Notes: generated by a model from the sequence alone, not told the origin. DNA of 64,000 nucleotides from CAZBSE01 sp964578625 (GCA_964578625.1 CAZODQ010000007.1:14779-78778); one strand, 5' to 3'. Counted from the stretch's first letter, positions 37,001 through 46,112 are shown. Numbers and translations are program-made.

Positions 37001-37623
37001 ATAAGAGCAGGGAAAGTCAGGTGCTTCAGGTAGAGGGGAAGAAAAAAGGGAAAAAAGATGTGTTAAAAAATATTACTGTCGGGGAAGGAACTGAAAAGAA
37101 GGTAAAAAGCTCTTCTGAAGAAGATTTGAAATATGAAGATAAAGTAGAAGAAAGAAAATTAAAACCCAGACAAAGACCTGAGGTTACCTACGGCATGACT
37201 AAAAAATATAAAATAGGAAATTGCGGGAAACTTTATGTAACTGTAAACTCGGATGAAAACGGAATCTGTGAGGTATTTATAAATACCGGAGAGGAAGGCT
37301 GTACTGCTTTGACCGAAGCTGTGGGCAGGCTTATAAGTATCGCCATTAGATCGGGCATCGATATAGAGTCTGTAAAGAGGCAGGTAGAGGGAATAAGATG
37401 CATAACCTGTATTGCGGATTCGGAGACGTATGTTCTTTCCTGCCCTGATGCAATGGGTAAAACTATAGATTTTTATTTAAATGGATCCAATAAGTTTGAT
37501 CTCGGCATAACCAATGGTCCCAGGTCTGTTATGATATGTCCAGAGGAGGGATGCAGCGGAATAATGGAACCCGAAGGCGGCTGTTATGTCTGCAGGAACT
37601 GCGGTTACTCCAAGTGTTCTTGA
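34060..37623 (+). CDS. nrdJ: Adenosylcobalamin-dependent (class II) ribonucleotide reductase with intein
   Basis: The host protein (785 residues after removing the intein) reduces ribonucleotides to deoxyribonucleotides using a B12-generated radical. It has the N-terminal NSPTLMNAG region, the catalytic NPC-GEQ-PLLPYE sequence, AATD-like loops (FNAATDTIKQGGTRRGANMG), PTGTLSIIADCSSGVEP and a C-terminal zinc-ribbon/CxxC tail (CPEEGC, CRNCGYSKCS) for reductant recycling. Residues 292-693 are an intein inserted exactly before the active-site Cys. Candidate NrdR boxes lie in its promoter. A class II enzyme needs no oxygen, consistent with an anaerobic or variable lifestyle. Confidence 0.95.
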   Translation: MKEIKESNKKSLNDYYLNKKIDLSENAIRVLERRYLKRDEEGVLLEKPLDMFIRVARNIASAEEKYGKTEQEIKDLEKQFFDIMADLDFLPNSPTLMNAGKELQQLAACFVLPVGDSMNAIFEALKETALIQKSGGGVGYSFSNIRPKNDVVLSTKGVSSGPISFMTVFNAATDTIKQGGTRRGANMGILRVDHPDILDFITSKDNNKKLTNFNISVGITETFMKAVENDDEYEIINPRTKEVVDKYKAREVFGKIVEHAWKNGDPGIIFLDRLNKDNPTPDLGQIESTNPCVSGQTLISTDNGFIRAEELHKKVKAGENVKIIFDKRALEYKLLGQFADKNLDILSSGNIRSWERGKKETYRLTTYSGYSLEATADHKVLTESGYKRLGELEKGDEVLIQSLGKFTLQKKIFNNGKVKKLNNFTKRKTLSLPECWSGELGEVLGWLIGDGWLREDRAGFTFGHKDKKVASYFNRIISEWYNCDIKEIIRDNGVIHLSYHSKGFIEFFKELGVKVHTSRYKEVPASLLGAPKEAVIGFLRGVFSADGNVDDTDGTIKVSSSSKKLLQGTQVLLLNLGIKSNILVRKYSFSKNFSYITKSGEHRDYKAKSDNYFELFISGGVSKRRFKNEIGFLVERKNRLLDSFKFEKLSSDNYYNKFIDKVERVEYIGKKEVFDFNEPISNSYIANGVVVRNCGEQPLLPYEACNLGSINLAHMVKEEEGMVKVDFGRLKRIVRIAVRFLDNVIDMSRYPLDKINKMAHGNRKIGLGVMGYADLLIMLGIPYDSEEALELAQKIMSFIQDESKDASRGLAREKGVFPNFKGSIYNGPDGYEIRNATTTTIAPTGTLSIIADCSSGVEPLFAISFVKNVMDNDRLVEVNKYFKKIAADEDFYSKELMERIAETGNLKENSDIPSKYKRIFITAHEISPKWHVRTQAAFQKFVDNAVSKTVNFPNDATAGDVEDVYMLAYRLGCKGITIYRDKSRESQVLQVEGKKKGKKDVLKNITVGEGTEKKVKSSSEEDLKYEDKVEERKLKPRQRPEVTYGMTKKYKIGNCGKLYVTVNSDENGICEVFINTGEEGCTALTEAVGRLISIAIRSGIDIESVKRQVEGIRCITCIADSETYVLSCPDAMGKTIDFYLNGSNKFDLGITNGPRSVMICPEEGCSGIMEPEGGCYVCRNCGYSKCS
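34933..36138 (+). mobile_element. Intein with LAGLIDADG homing endonuclease in NrdJ
   Basis: The 402-residue intein begins with C292 (CVSGQTLIS), has the splicing block B His (TADHKVLT, H378) and ends ANGVVVRN, with extein residue +1 Cys (C694 in CGEQ). Two LAGLIDADG helices are visible: LGWLIGDGW (D450) and IGFLRGVFSADG (D546); both catalytic Asp residues are intact, so homing may be active. The usual penultimate His is Arg (R692). The insertion splits NP from the catalytic Cys, so splicing must be exact for enzyme activity. Confidence 0.93.
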
Positions 37624-37632
37624 TCTATATTT

Positions 37633-38172
37633 TTATTCTTTTAAAATCTTTTCGAGAGATGACAGGTAAATATCATAATCTCCTCTGGTAAATAAGACCA
37701 TTCTCACAAGATTTATTTCCGGGTGTTCTTTTAAGAAATTGACAATAGTCTTAAGAGCGATTTTAGATGCTTTTTCCACAGGGTAACCAAAGATCCCGGT
37801 ACTTATTGAGGGAAAAGAAATGCTGCTAATATTGTTTTGGGAAGCTAAAAGCAGGCTGTTTCTATAGCAATTTTTAAGTTTTTCAGCATCATCTTTGCTA
37901 CCGCTGTATACGGGACCTACCGTATGGATTACATATTTTGCACTGAGGTTATACCCTCTGGTAAGCTTGGCTTGGCCGGTATTGCAAATCCCAAGAGTCT
38001 TGCATTCTTCCCACAGCTTCGGCCCGGCTGCTCTATGAATAGCACCTGCTACTCCGCCCCCGGGAGCAAGCTGCCTGTTTGCAGCATTGACCACTGCATC
38101 TGTATCCTGTCTGGTTATATCACCTACCGTAAGTTCCAGAATTGACTTTTCGATTTTTTGTTTAGCAGACAT
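37633..38172 (-). CDS. Macrodomain protein (O-acetyl-ADP-ribose deacetylase-like)
   Basis: A single 179-residue macrodomain of the YmdB/MacroD type. The key loop is VVNAANRQLAPGGGVAGAIHRAAGP, and the second loop is SISTGIFGYPVEKAS. These enzymes remove mono-ADP-ribose from Glu/Asp or deacetylate O-acetyl-ADP-ribose. The gene converges with nrdJ, leaving a 9-base gap. Together with the ADP-ribosylglycohydrolase at 28.4 kb it indicates ADP-ribose turnover. Confidence 0.93.
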   Translation of the reverse strand: MSAKQKIEKSILELTVGDITRQDTDAVVNAANRQLAPGGGVAGAIHRAAGPKLWEECKTLGICNTGQAKLTRGYNLSAKYVIHTVGPVYSGSKDDAEKLKNCYRNSLLLASQNNISSISFPSISTGIFGYPVEKASKIALKTIVNFLKEHPEINLVRMVLFTRGDYDIYLSSLEKILKE

Positions 38173-38196
38173 GGTTGGTTATTTTTATAAATTAAA

Positions 38197-38940
38197 TTAT
38201 TCCCATTTAAAAGTTACAGTTGATATGATCGCCCCCACTACCAGAAGGCCCAAAATAACAGCCAGATCCAGCCAGTGGTCTCCCCAGCTATTGCCTGCCC
38301 ATAATCCTTTCATGAAACGTACCACATAAGTGAGAGGGAGATATTTACTTATATTACTCACTTTATCTCCAAGGACTTCAAGGGGTATGGCTGCTCCGGA
38401 GAGAAACATCATAGGGAAGGCCATAACCATTCCTGTTATCTGTGCAACTCTGGCAGTGGGCGATAGGCTTGCAACCAGATATCCAAATGAGAAAAAAGAT
38501 AGAGAGGAAATCGTAAAGCCTGCAAATACACTGAAGATGTTTCCTTCAAATTGTGCATTATAGACAAATCTTCCTATTAAAAAAAGCAGTGTCACACCTA
38601 TAAGAGCCATTATAAAATAGGTAAAGACATTGGCAAAAAGATAGATTGCCGGAGATATTGGTGTTGAGTGATACCTTTTTAATACCCCCTTTTCTCTGTC
38701 CCCGGCAGTAGAAATAGGAACACTCATAAGTCCTACAGTAATAATAATCAGGCTCATATATGCGGGAAGTTGGGAATCAATAAAGCCGCTGCCTCCAAAA
38801 TCAGGAATAGGTTCGTTTCCATAGATAAATCCAAACAGAAGTAATATCAAGGGAGCATAAAGGAGGGTGAAGAAAGTTGCCATGGGCTCCCGCAGGTATA
38901 GTTTTGATTGAATTACTGTAAGCCTAAATAATGATCTCAA
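38197..38940 (-). CDS. ABC-2 type transporter permease
   Basis: A 247-residue, six-helix ABC-2 permease, with TAGDREKGVLKRYHSTPISPAIYLFANVF as the conserved cytoplasmic loop and a C-terminal LPLTYVVRFMKGLWAG element. It pairs with the ATPase gene 8 bases upstream. The substrate is unknown. This is the second ABC-2 exporter in the window and differs clearly from the first in sequence. Confidence 0.88.
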   Translation of the reverse strand: MRSLFRLTVIQSKLYLREPMATFFTLLYAPLILLLFGFIYGNEPIPDFGGSGFIDSQLPAYMSLIIITVGLMSVPISTAGDREKGVLKRYHSTPISPAIYLFANVFTYFIMALIGVTLLFLIGRFVYNAQFEGNIFSVFAGFTISSLSFFSFGYLVASLSPTARVAQITGMVMAFPMMFLSGAAIPLEVLGDKVSNISKYLPLTYVVRFMKGLWAGNSWGDHWLDLAVILGLLVVGAIISTVTFKWE

Positions 38941-38948
38941 TTTACCTC

Positions 38949-39866
38949 CTATCCCCGTATTTCCTTGCCGGTCAGGGTTAGAAATACGTCTTCAAGTGTT
39001 GCCTGCTCGGTTCTAAGGTCATAAAAATCGATATTCTCCCTGACTAAAAAATTAACTGTATCCCGGACCATTTTATTGTCCTTACCGAATATAATTATTT
39101 TGTCACCTGATTTTTCGTATCTACTTATACTCTTAATAACATTTAATGTATCTAACTGAAAATCTCCGGCTACGCTGAACATAAGCTTGTTTTCAATTTT
39201 TATATTTCTGATCAGATTTTGAGGCGTATCCAGGGCGATTATTTTCCCATGGTCCATAATTGCCACCCTTTTGCACAATCTCTCGGCCTCTTCCATATAG
39301 TGCGTGGTAAGAAATATGGTCTTTCCTTTATTATTTACAGAAGTTATAAGCTCCCAGGTCGCTCTTCTTGCCTGGGGGTCCAGACCGGTAGTAAGTTCAT
39401 CAAGAAAAACCAGTTCAGGATCGTTTATAAGCGAAAGTGCGATAAAAAGCCTCTGTTTTTGACCTCCTGAAAGCCTGCTGAAATAGGAGCCTTTCTTGTC
39501 ATCCAGACCCAGGTCTTTTAAAAGAGAATCATATTTTATGGTTTTACTGTAAAAAGATGAAAACAGATCGATGGCTTCCCATACTTTTATTCTGCCGGGA
39601 AGCTCAGACTCCTGAAGCTGTATACCTATGGAATCCCTTAAAAGTCTTCCACTGGTGACTGGGTTCAACCCCAGAACCTTTAGATTTCCCGAATCTGATT
39701 TTCTTAGGCCCTCGATACATTCTATAGTAGTAGTTTTGCCGGCTCCGTTAGGACCGACCAGCCCGAATATTTCTCCCCTGAAAACCTCAAACGAAATGTC
39801 ATCAATTGCTTTTATTTTGCCGTAAGATCTAAACAGATTTTCTACCTGTACTATAACTTCGCTCAT
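38949..39866 (-). CDS. ABC transporter ATP-binding protein (ABC-2 exporter)
   Basis: The subunit has Walker A (GPNGAGKTTTIECIEGL), signature (LSGGQKQRLFIALSLI), Walker B (LVFLDELTTGLD, with Glu after Asp) and the His loop (TTHYMEEAERLCKRVAIMDHG). The Walker B Pro is Leu, a minor variation. A DrrA-like C-terminal segment follows. It is encoded just upstream of its permease. Confidence 0.92.
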   Translation of the reverse strand: MSEVIVQVENLFRSYGKIKAIDDISFEVFRGEIFGLVGPNGAGKTTTIECIEGLRKSDSGNLKVLGLNPVTSGRLLRDSIGIQLQESELPGRIKVWEAIDLFSSFYSKTIKYDSLLKDLGLDDKKGSYFSRLSGGQKQRLFIALSLINDPELVFLDELTTGLDPQARRATWELITSVNNKGKTIFLTTHYMEEAERLCKRVAIMDHGKIIALDTPQNLIRNIKIENKLMFSVAGDFQLDTLNVIKSISRYEKSGDKIIIFGKDNKMVRDTVNFLVRENIDFYDLRTEQATLEDVFLTLTGKEIRG

Positions 39867-40075
39867 AATCCAGTATTATATAAATGTTAGTATATGATTT
39901 TTTAAATTATAATGAGATTTTTAAAATCAATCAAGTAAGCAGCTTGATAAAATTTAAGCATTATAAATAAAAACGTGCATTGGTATTAAAAATCCTTTTT
40001 ATATTTCAAATCTACTGCCAATAAGCTAAAATAGATAAACGGAATTTTAATTATTAATACTCAGCTGTATTGAAA

Positions 40076-40510
40076 ATGAGATGTTATCTTACAGGGTCTA
40101 AGGCCTGTAGTCTAAAAATAAAAGAAAATCCCGGCCAGGTATTTATTGCTTATAATTATAAATATAAGAATGTGGAAAAAGTTGTTGAAGAAGCAGTGTT
40201 TCCCGTACTTAAAAAAATAGGATTAAAATATAAGGTGGCCAGGCTTGAAGTAAGGACCAAGGATTTTTTTTGTAAAATATGCGAACTTGTCCAGGAATCA
40301 AAATACTTTCTGGCAAATCTTACCAATCCGACTTTTAATGTCGGTCTGGAACTGGGACTGGCTTTAGGGCTGGAAAAAGAAATTATCCTGATTGCAAGCA
40401 GGAGGACTAAGATACCTTCAGATCTTGTGCGACAGGAAGTTATTTTTTATTCTAGGGATATGGAAGATCTTAAAGATAAAGTAATTAGATGCATAAAGAA
40501 TAACTACTAA
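40076..40510 (+). CDS. TIR/nucleoside deoxyribosyltransferase-like small protein
   Basis: The protein has no firm family. Its core has VFIAYNYKYKN (strand 1), SKYFLANLTNPTFNVGLELGLALG (with a Glu, E94 from the TTG at 40070, in the position of a catalytic Glu) and EIILIASRR. This matches the Rossmann-like nucleoside deoxyribosyltransferase/TIR_2 pattern: hydrophobic strand, D/N-P-N-V-E-G-L, strand. Such proteins bind or cleave NAD or nucleosides and some act in phage defence. The N-terminus is Cys-containing (MRCYLTGSKACSL). Start ATG 40076 or TTG 40070; neither has a good ribosome site. No effector partner is adjacent. Confidence 0.55.
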   Translation: MRCYLTGSKACSLKIKENPGQVFIAYNYKYKNVEKVVEEAVFPVLKKIGLKYKVARLEVRTKDFFCKICELVQESKYFLANLTNPTFNVGLELGLALGLEKEIILIASRRTKIPSDLVRQEVIFYSRDMEDLKDKVIRCIKNNY

Positions 40511-40514
40511 CATT

Positions 40515-43307
40515 TTATTTGCTGCTGCTGGGAGTAATACCTGCTTTTCTCCTTTTATAGATAATCTCATTTATGAAGTTTATTATAAGAACGCTTATTA
40601 CCGAGCATGCAATAATTAAAATCCAGTGGTATAAGCCAAGGCTTGCAGTTTTAAATACACCCTGGAGCCATGGTATGTAAATTATCCCGATTTGGAGCAG
40701 TATCGATACAATGACGGCAAGGTCTAAATATTTATTCTCCAGGATATTTCTCCTGAAGATGCCTTTGTCTTCAAACCTGAAATTAAAAGTATGCAGAAGC
40801 TGTGTTATTACCAGGGTGGTAAAGACGGAAGTCTGGAAAATCTCCCGGTCATAAGAAAGATCTTGGGTGCTGAAGAGAATGGGACCTGCAAAGTATACAA
40901 AAAGTGCTCCCATAGTTAAAATAATACCCTGCCATAAAATTGTGTAAAGCCCTCTCCTGCTTAAGATATGTTCCTTTTTCTTGACAGCCTTTCTGTTCAT
41001 AATATCTTTTTCAGGAGGGTCTATACCAAGTGCCATGGCAGGCAGTCCGTCTGTTATAAGGTTCATCCAGAGAATTTGAACCGGCAGCAGTGGAATATAG
41101 AGAAATCCTCTCTGGCCGGTCATAAGATAAAATATATAATCACCTGCTAATATGGAGATAAACATCAGGAGTACTTCCGAAATATTACATGAGAGCAGGA
41201 ACAGTATGAATTTTTTCAGGTTATCATATATTACTCTTCCCTGTTTTACGGCTTTTACTATAGTGGCAAAATTATCATCGGTTAAAATCATATCGCTTGA
41301 TTCTTTACTTACGTCAGTCCCAACTATGCCCATTGCCACACCAATATCGGCTTTTTTCAGTGAGGGGGCATCATTTATTCCATCACCGGTCATAGCCACT
41401 ATATGTCTGTTTTTCTTTAGAGCTTCTACAATATCTACTTTATTGGCCGGAGAGACTCTGGCAAATATTCTTATATCTTCAATCTGGTTTTCAAGTTCCT
41501 CTCTGGTCATTGCACCAAATTCTGCACCGTCAATGATTTTATCGGCTGGGCCAAGTATCCCCAGTTCCTCCCCTATGGCCTTGGCAGTTATTTTATGGTC
41601 GCCGGTTACCATAATGATTTTAATATTGGCTTTTTTACACTTTTCAATGGCGTCGTATACTTCCGGCCTGGGCGGGTCTATCATTCCTGCTATGCCTAGA
41701 TATACAAGGTCCTCTTCTGATTCTTTTATTTTTTCAGCATCAGGGAGACTGTCCAGGTATTTAAAGGCAAAAGCCAGATTTCTCATTGCCTTACCGGCAA
41801 GATTAAGATTGTTTTTACTGATTTTTTCCCTGTCATTATCAGTTAAATTTTCTATCCTGCCATTTTTTATTATTTTGGTACATTTACCCGTGATCACCTC
41901 GGGAGCTCCCTTTGAAAACAGGATAAATCTTCGGCCGGTACCATTACAGCCGGCGGGTGTTTTATTGATGGTGGTCATCATCTTACGGTCGGAATCAAAA
42001 GGTTCTTCCAGAATCCTGGGGTAATCTTTTTCAAGTTTACTTTTATCTGTTGAGTAGAAACTGCCCAATTCAATCAGTGCTGCTTCGGTAGGATCTCCGG
42101 CAATTTTCCCGGTTTCCTTGTTTGTGTAGTATGCGTCATTACACAGGACAGCATTTTCAATCAATATTTTAAGGGCATCAAGATCATCTAAGTCATTTAG
42201 GATTAGGGGAATTTTTATACTATTTTTATCTTTCTTACTATATTTTTCTATAAAATCATTATAGTCCTTGATTTCATTTAGACCTGAAAAGATTCTTCGT
42301 ACTATCATTTTATTCTCAGTAAGAGTTCCTGTTTTATCCGTGCAGATAACAGAAACGCTGCCCAGAGTCTCAACAGAGCTTAATCTCCTTACGATTGCAT
42401 TATTTTTTGCCATCCTCTGGACGCCAAGTGCTAGGGAAACCGTGACTATGGCCGGTAATCCTTCGGGTATGGACGCGACTGCAAGTGCAACAGCAACCAG
42501 GAGCATCTGCGCGACTGAATTGCCTTTAAATATTCCTGACAGAAAAACAATCACACTTACAGCAAGGCATATTATACCGATTTTCTTACCCACAGTTTTT
42601 AATTCAATTTGAAGGGGAGTAAGTTCTTCTTCCTCCTGGACCATACTGGCAATTTTACCTATCTCTGTATGGGATCCTGTTCCGGTGACTACTGCGCTGC
42701 ATCTTCCCTTGACAATTGTAGTACCGCTGAACAGCATGTTTTTCTTATCACCGAGCGGAATATTTGTTTTTTTAATAGCAGCGGTGATTTTATTTACCGG
42801 GAGGGATTCACCGGTAATGATTGATTCATTAATCTGAAGGTTTACCTGATCTATGATTCTGCTGTCTGCAGGTACAAGGTCTCCGACGGCAAGTTTTATA
42901 ATATCACCCGGAACTAAATTTTTGGAATAAATATTTATTTCATGTCTATCTCTTATAACTAAAGCACTGGGGGAGGCAAGTTCTTTTAATGCCTGCAGGG
43001 CTCTTTCAGCCCTGAACTCCTGAATAAAGCCTAAAATTGAATTTACTATCAGGATGATAAGTATAACAACTGCATCTGTAGCTTCCCTTATGATTATACC
43101 TGAGATAAATGCGGCAGCGATAAGTATCCATATCATAAAGTCATTGAACTGTGAGATGAATATTTTAAACGGTGACCGCCCTTTTTTTTCCTCTAACTGG
43201 TTATATCCATAGCGGTTTATCCGCTCCCCGGCTTCTTTCTGGCTTATCCCGGTCCCGGGATCAGTTTTTAGTATTTTTAAAACATCCAGGGCTGATTTTG
43301 TATGCAA
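40515..43307 (-). CDS. P-type Ca2+-transporting ATPase (SERCA-like)
   Basis: A 930-residue P2A-type ATPase. It has the phosphorylation motif CTDKTGTLTENK near residue 330, TGES in the actuator domain, MVTGDHKITAKA, and VAMTGDGINDAPSLKKADIG. The metal-binding residues resemble SERCA: IPEGLPAIVTV in M4, SCNISEVLLMF in M5, and NLITDGLPAMALG in M6 (N, T and D conserved). It would pump calcium, or possibly manganese, out of the cell. The C-terminal helices are complete. The start ATG at 43307 lies inside a long upstream open region; an earlier start is possible. Confidence 0.93.
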   Translation of the reverse strand: MHTKSALDVLKILKTDPGTGISQKEAGERINRYGYNQLEEKKGRSPFKIFISQFNDFMIWILIAAAFISGIIIREATDAVVILIILIVNSILGFIQEFRAERALQALKELASPSALVIRDRHEINIYSKNLVPGDIIKLAVGDLVPADSRIIDQVNLQINESIITGESLPVNKITAAIKKTNIPLGDKKNMLFSGTTIVKGRCSAVVTGTGSHTEIGKIASMVQEEEELTPLQIELKTVGKKIGIICLAVSVIVFLSGIFKGNSVAQMLLVAVALAVASIPEGLPAIVTVSLALGVQRMAKNNAIVRRLSSVETLGSVSVICTDKTGTLTENKMIVRRIFSGLNEIKDYNDFIEKYSKKDKNSIKIPLILNDLDDLDALKILIENAVLCNDAYYTNKETGKIAGDPTEAALIELGSFYSTDKSKLEKDYPRILEEPFDSDRKMMTTINKTPAGCNGTGRRFILFSKGAPEVITGKCTKIIKNGRIENLTDNDREKISKNNLNLAGKAMRNLAFAFKYLDSLPDAEKIKESEEDLVYLGIAGMIDPPRPEVYDAIEKCKKANIKIIMVTGDHKITAKAIGEELGILGPADKIIDGAEFGAMTREELENQIEDIRIFARVSPANKVDIVEALKKNRHIVAMTGDGINDAPSLKKADIGVAMGIVGTDVSKESSDMILTDDNFATIVKAVKQGRVIYDNLKKFILFLLSCNISEVLLMFISILAGDYIFYLMTGQRGFLYIPLLPVQILWMNLITDGLPAMALGIDPPEKDIMNRKAVKKKEHILSRRGLYTILWQGIILTMGALFVYFAGPILFSTQDLSYDREIFQTSVFTTLVITQLLHTFNFRFEDKGIFRRNILENKYLDLAVIVSILLQIGIIYIPWLQGVFKTASLGLYHWILIIACSVISVLIINFINEIIYKRRKAGITPSSSK

Positions 43308-43485
43308 AAATGAACTGTTAGAAAAAGCAGGATTTAGCCCAGATCTGTCGGTTTTATTTTTTATTGTAATTCCTCCCTTTTCCGTTTTCTTGAATATTAT
43401 CTGTTTGAAAATAATTAAATTTACGGATTATTAAATATTAAATCATATATGTTGCGGTGAGTAAATTATAAAAGGCGGCAAATTA

Positions 43486-44343
43486 TTATTTACTCCAGAT
43501 ATTGTGAAACATTTCCCATTCGGAAATATGGCTTCTTATATATCTTTCAATTATCGCAATTAATTTTACCATATTGTTTGATATCAATGTCTCCTTATTG
43601 CCTTCTCTTATAAGATCTACAGGCTCTTCAATAATCAGTAAATGGTTGTATTTGTCTTTCCTCCAGATAAAACTCGGTACCAGTGATGCTCCTGATTTTA
43701 ATGCTATCTGGAGGGCACCGGTAGGAAGATAAGCAGTTTTTCCAAAGAATTTAAAAGGCTTTGCCGCCTGCCCGGTAGGATCCCAGTCAGTAGGTATCGC
43801 TATTATTTCATTGTTTTTAAGTATCTTAAAGATGCTCAGCATCCTGTTAATATAAAGTGTCTTGAGCCCTTTTGATGATCTTTTTGATTCAAAGAATTTC
43901 CCTACGAGTTTATTTTTCCTGACCAGGCTGGTACCCCATATCCTGTATCCTTCTACTGCTAATCTACAGGCACCCCATTCAAAATTTCCGATGTGAGAGG
44001 TAAAAATAACTACCCCTTTTCCTTTCAGCAGCGCGCTGTCAAGATTTTCAAGACCTTTTACTTCTATCCTTTGCTTTAGTTTATCTTTAGAGATAACAGA
44101 ATGTTTTAAAAAGTCTATGATGTTCTTCCCCCAGTTTATATAGATTTTTTTTGCTATATTATGAGTTTCCTTGTCGTACGGGCTGAGACCAAGTGCTATG
44201 GATATATTTTTTTTGATAATTCCGACATTTACACCGGTTAAAAACCAAAGCATTGCACCGACAACAGCGATGCAATATGAAATAGGGTAGGGGGTTGCAA
44301 CAGCAATAAATTCAAGGATCCTATATCCTATATATCCAAACAT
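43486..44343 (-). CDS. LpxL/PatA-like lysophospholipid acyltransferase
   Basis: The HX4E motif (H117 to E122, in FTSHIGNFEWG) identifies the LpxL/HtrB-type acyltransferase family, and an IPTDWDPTGQAAKPFKFFG segment is the second conserved block. In diderm bacteria these add the secondary acyl chains of lipid A; in Actinomycetota the relative PatA acylates phosphatidylinositol mannosides. Either is possible, and the acyl acceptor cannot be inferred. A membrane-associated N-terminus is seen. Confidence 0.88.
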   Translation of the reverse strand: MFGYIGYRILEFIAVATPYPISYCIAVVGAMLWFLTGVNVGIIKKNISIALGLSPYDKETHNIAKKIYINWGKNIIDFLKHSVISKDKLKQRIEVKGLENLDSALLKGKGVVIFTSHIGNFEWGACRLAVEGYRIWGTSLVRKNKLVGKFFESKRSSKGLKTLYINRMLSIFKILKNNEIIAIPTDWDPTGQAAKPFKFFGKTAYLPTGALQIALKSGASLVPSFIWRKDKYNHLLIIEEPVDLIREGNKETLISNNMVKLIAIIERYIRSHISEWEMFHNIWSK

Positions 44344-44469
44344 CAGTGCTCTCTTTCTTAAGAAGATATTGTATAATAATAATAAATTTTAGTTATAAAA
44401 TGAAGTTTTTATAGCAAGGACCGGTCTAATAAGACTATAAATACAAAATTTATTATATATTCACTAACA

Positions 44470-45645
44470 ATGGGAGAAGTTCTAACTATGACAGATAAAG
44501 AAAATAAAGTTTCCAGTCTTGAGGCGATACTGAATTATATACCCACAGGGAAGCCAGTGGTAAGTATTTATCTTCTGGTAGACGGTTCCAGAGTGATAAA
44601 AAAAGACTACCAGACAAAATTAAATTCCATGATTGCTGCTACGAGAGAGAAGATCGAAGCCGATGCCGAATTAGACAGAAGCCAGAAAAAGGAAGTGTTT
44701 GAGACTCTTGAAAAAGTGAAAACGTATATAAACGATAAGTTTAGAGCTGATTCCACCAGGACCGTCGTGATTTTTTCCTCGGCAGACGGACTCTGGAGGG
44801 AATTTAGGATCCCTATAATAATGGGGTCAAAAATAATTGTCGATCCCAAGCCGTACACTCAGAATATAAGGTCCCTTATAAATAATTCAAAAAGATACGG
44901 TGTACTTCTTTTAGATAGAGAAAAGGCACAGATATATTCACTATATCTTGGGGAGATCAACCAGTATCTTGCAGCATTTATAAGCGACGTTCCGTCAAAA
45001 GTCAATTTTAAAAGTCAAGCTGCTTTTAGAGAGAAAAAAATCCTGGGAAGATTGGAAGAGAAGCTGCACCATTTCTTCAAGCAGGTAAATGATAAAGCTA
45101 TGGAACTTTTTAAAGAAAAAAAGTTTGATTACTTGATTTTAGCAGGCAGGAGAGAAATAATTCCCAAATTTACAAATTATCTTCATAGTTATCTTCAGTC
45201 AAACTATATTGGAAGCATTGATGCCGAACCTGATTCAAGTATTTCTTTTATCAAAGAGAAGGCTAAAGAGGTCATAGACAAAATCGAAGTTAAATCAAAG
45301 AATGATCTGGTTGACAGATTGATTAATGAATATAATCCCAACGGAATGGGTGTTCTGGGTATTGATGCAGTGGTAAAGTATTTGTTGATCGAACAGATAA
45401 GGACTTTAATATATGACAGGCAGTTTACACATGAGGGTTATATCTGCAATGCATGCCGCTACATAACTATTGAAAAGAAGGACAGATGTCCTTATTGTAA
45501 AGGAGATCTGATATTTTACAGTGATATAGTAGATGAGATTGTTGAAGGTGCCCTGGGTCAGGGATGTGAGATTGTAGATATAGAAGGTAATAAAAAACTG
45601 GTAAAAGCCGGAAGCATCGGCGCTGTATTAAGGTATAAATTATAG
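44470..45645 (+). CDS. baeRF-family (bacterial archaeo-eukaryotic release factor-like) protein
   Basis: The fold of the central domain resembles eRF1/Pelota/Vms1, as in the bacterial baeRF family: PVVSIYLLVDGSRVIKK near the N-terminus, VVIFSSADGLWREFRIP, YGVLLLDREKAQIYSLYLGEI, and a C-terminal zinc ribbon (CNACRYITIEKKDRCPYCKGD) with a final GSIGAVLRYKL. Members are proposed to bind ribosomes or act as peptidyl-tRNA hydrolases. It lies between the acyltransferase and nrdR genes, converging with the latter. Confidence 0.85.
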   Translation: MGEVLTMTDKENKVSSLEAILNYIPTGKPVVSIYLLVDGSRVIKKDYQTKLNSMIAATREKIEADAELDRSQKKEVFETLEKVKTYINDKFRADSTRTVVIFSSADGLWREFRIPIIMGSKIIVDPKPYTQNIRSLINNSKRYGVLLLDREKAQIYSLYLGEINQYLAAFISDVPSKVNFKSQAAFREKKILGRLEEKLHHFFKQVNDKAMELFKEKKFDYLILAGRREIIPKFTNYLHSYLQSNYIGSIDAEPDSSISFIKEKAKEVIDKIEVKSKNDLVDRLINEYNPNGMGVLGIDAVVKYLLIEQIRTLIYDRQFTHEGYICNACRYITIEKKDRCPYCKGDLIFYSDIVDEIVEGALGQGCEIVDIEGNKKLVKAGSIGAVLRYKL

Positions 45646-45656
45646 CAGTGCAGGTT

Positions 45657-46112
45657 TTATTTTGGCTTCTGTAATTCCGAGAGTTCCTTTGTGAACTGCT
45701 TGATATTATTAAACTGTTTGTAGACGGAAGCAAATCTAATATATGCGACTTTATCCAGGCCTTTTAATCTTTTAAGGACCAGGTTTCCTATTTCTCTGGA
45801 ATGGATCTCATTAGAAGGCATACTGGAGATCTCGCTTTCTATATCATCTACGATTTTATTTAATTCTTCTGTGCTTATATTCCTTTTTATACAGGCTCTT
45901 ATTAATCCGCTGATTATTTTATTTCTGTCGAAAGGCTGCCTGGTATTGTCTTTCTTTATGACTGCAATGGGTTGATTTTCAAGTCTTTCATAGGTGGTAA
46001 ATCTTTTACCGCATTTTTCACACATCCTTCTTCTTCTAACACTGTCATTAGAATCAGTTAATCTGGAATCTATGACTCTTGTATCAGGGTTTGAGCAGTA
46101 AGGACATTTCAT
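45657..46112 (-). CDS. nrdR: Transcriptional repressor NrdR
   Basis: A 151-residue Zn-ribbon/ATP-cone repressor of ribonucleotide reductase genes. The zinc ligands are C3, C6, C31 and C34, and the ATP-cone runs from about residue 49 (PIAVIKKDNTRQPFDRNKII). It binds tandem NrdR boxes when dATP/ATP levels signal enough deoxynucleotides. Two candidate boxes occur in the nrdJ promoter, 12 kb upstream on the map. It is encoded 3 bases after plsY, so it is probably expressed with it. Confidence 0.96.
   Translation of the reverse strand: MKCPYCSNPDTRVIDSRLTDSNDSVRRRRMCEKCGKRFTTYERLENQPIAVIKKDNTRQPFDRNKIISGLIRACIKRNISTEELNKIVDDIESEISSMPSNEIHSREIGNLVLKRLKGLDKVAYIRFASVYKQFNNIKQFTKELSELQKPK

Noticed and set aside
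41152..42024. 290-residue plus-strand frame
   Set aside because: It is the shadow of the Ca-ATPase gene on the other strand and has low-complexity Ser/Leu composition.
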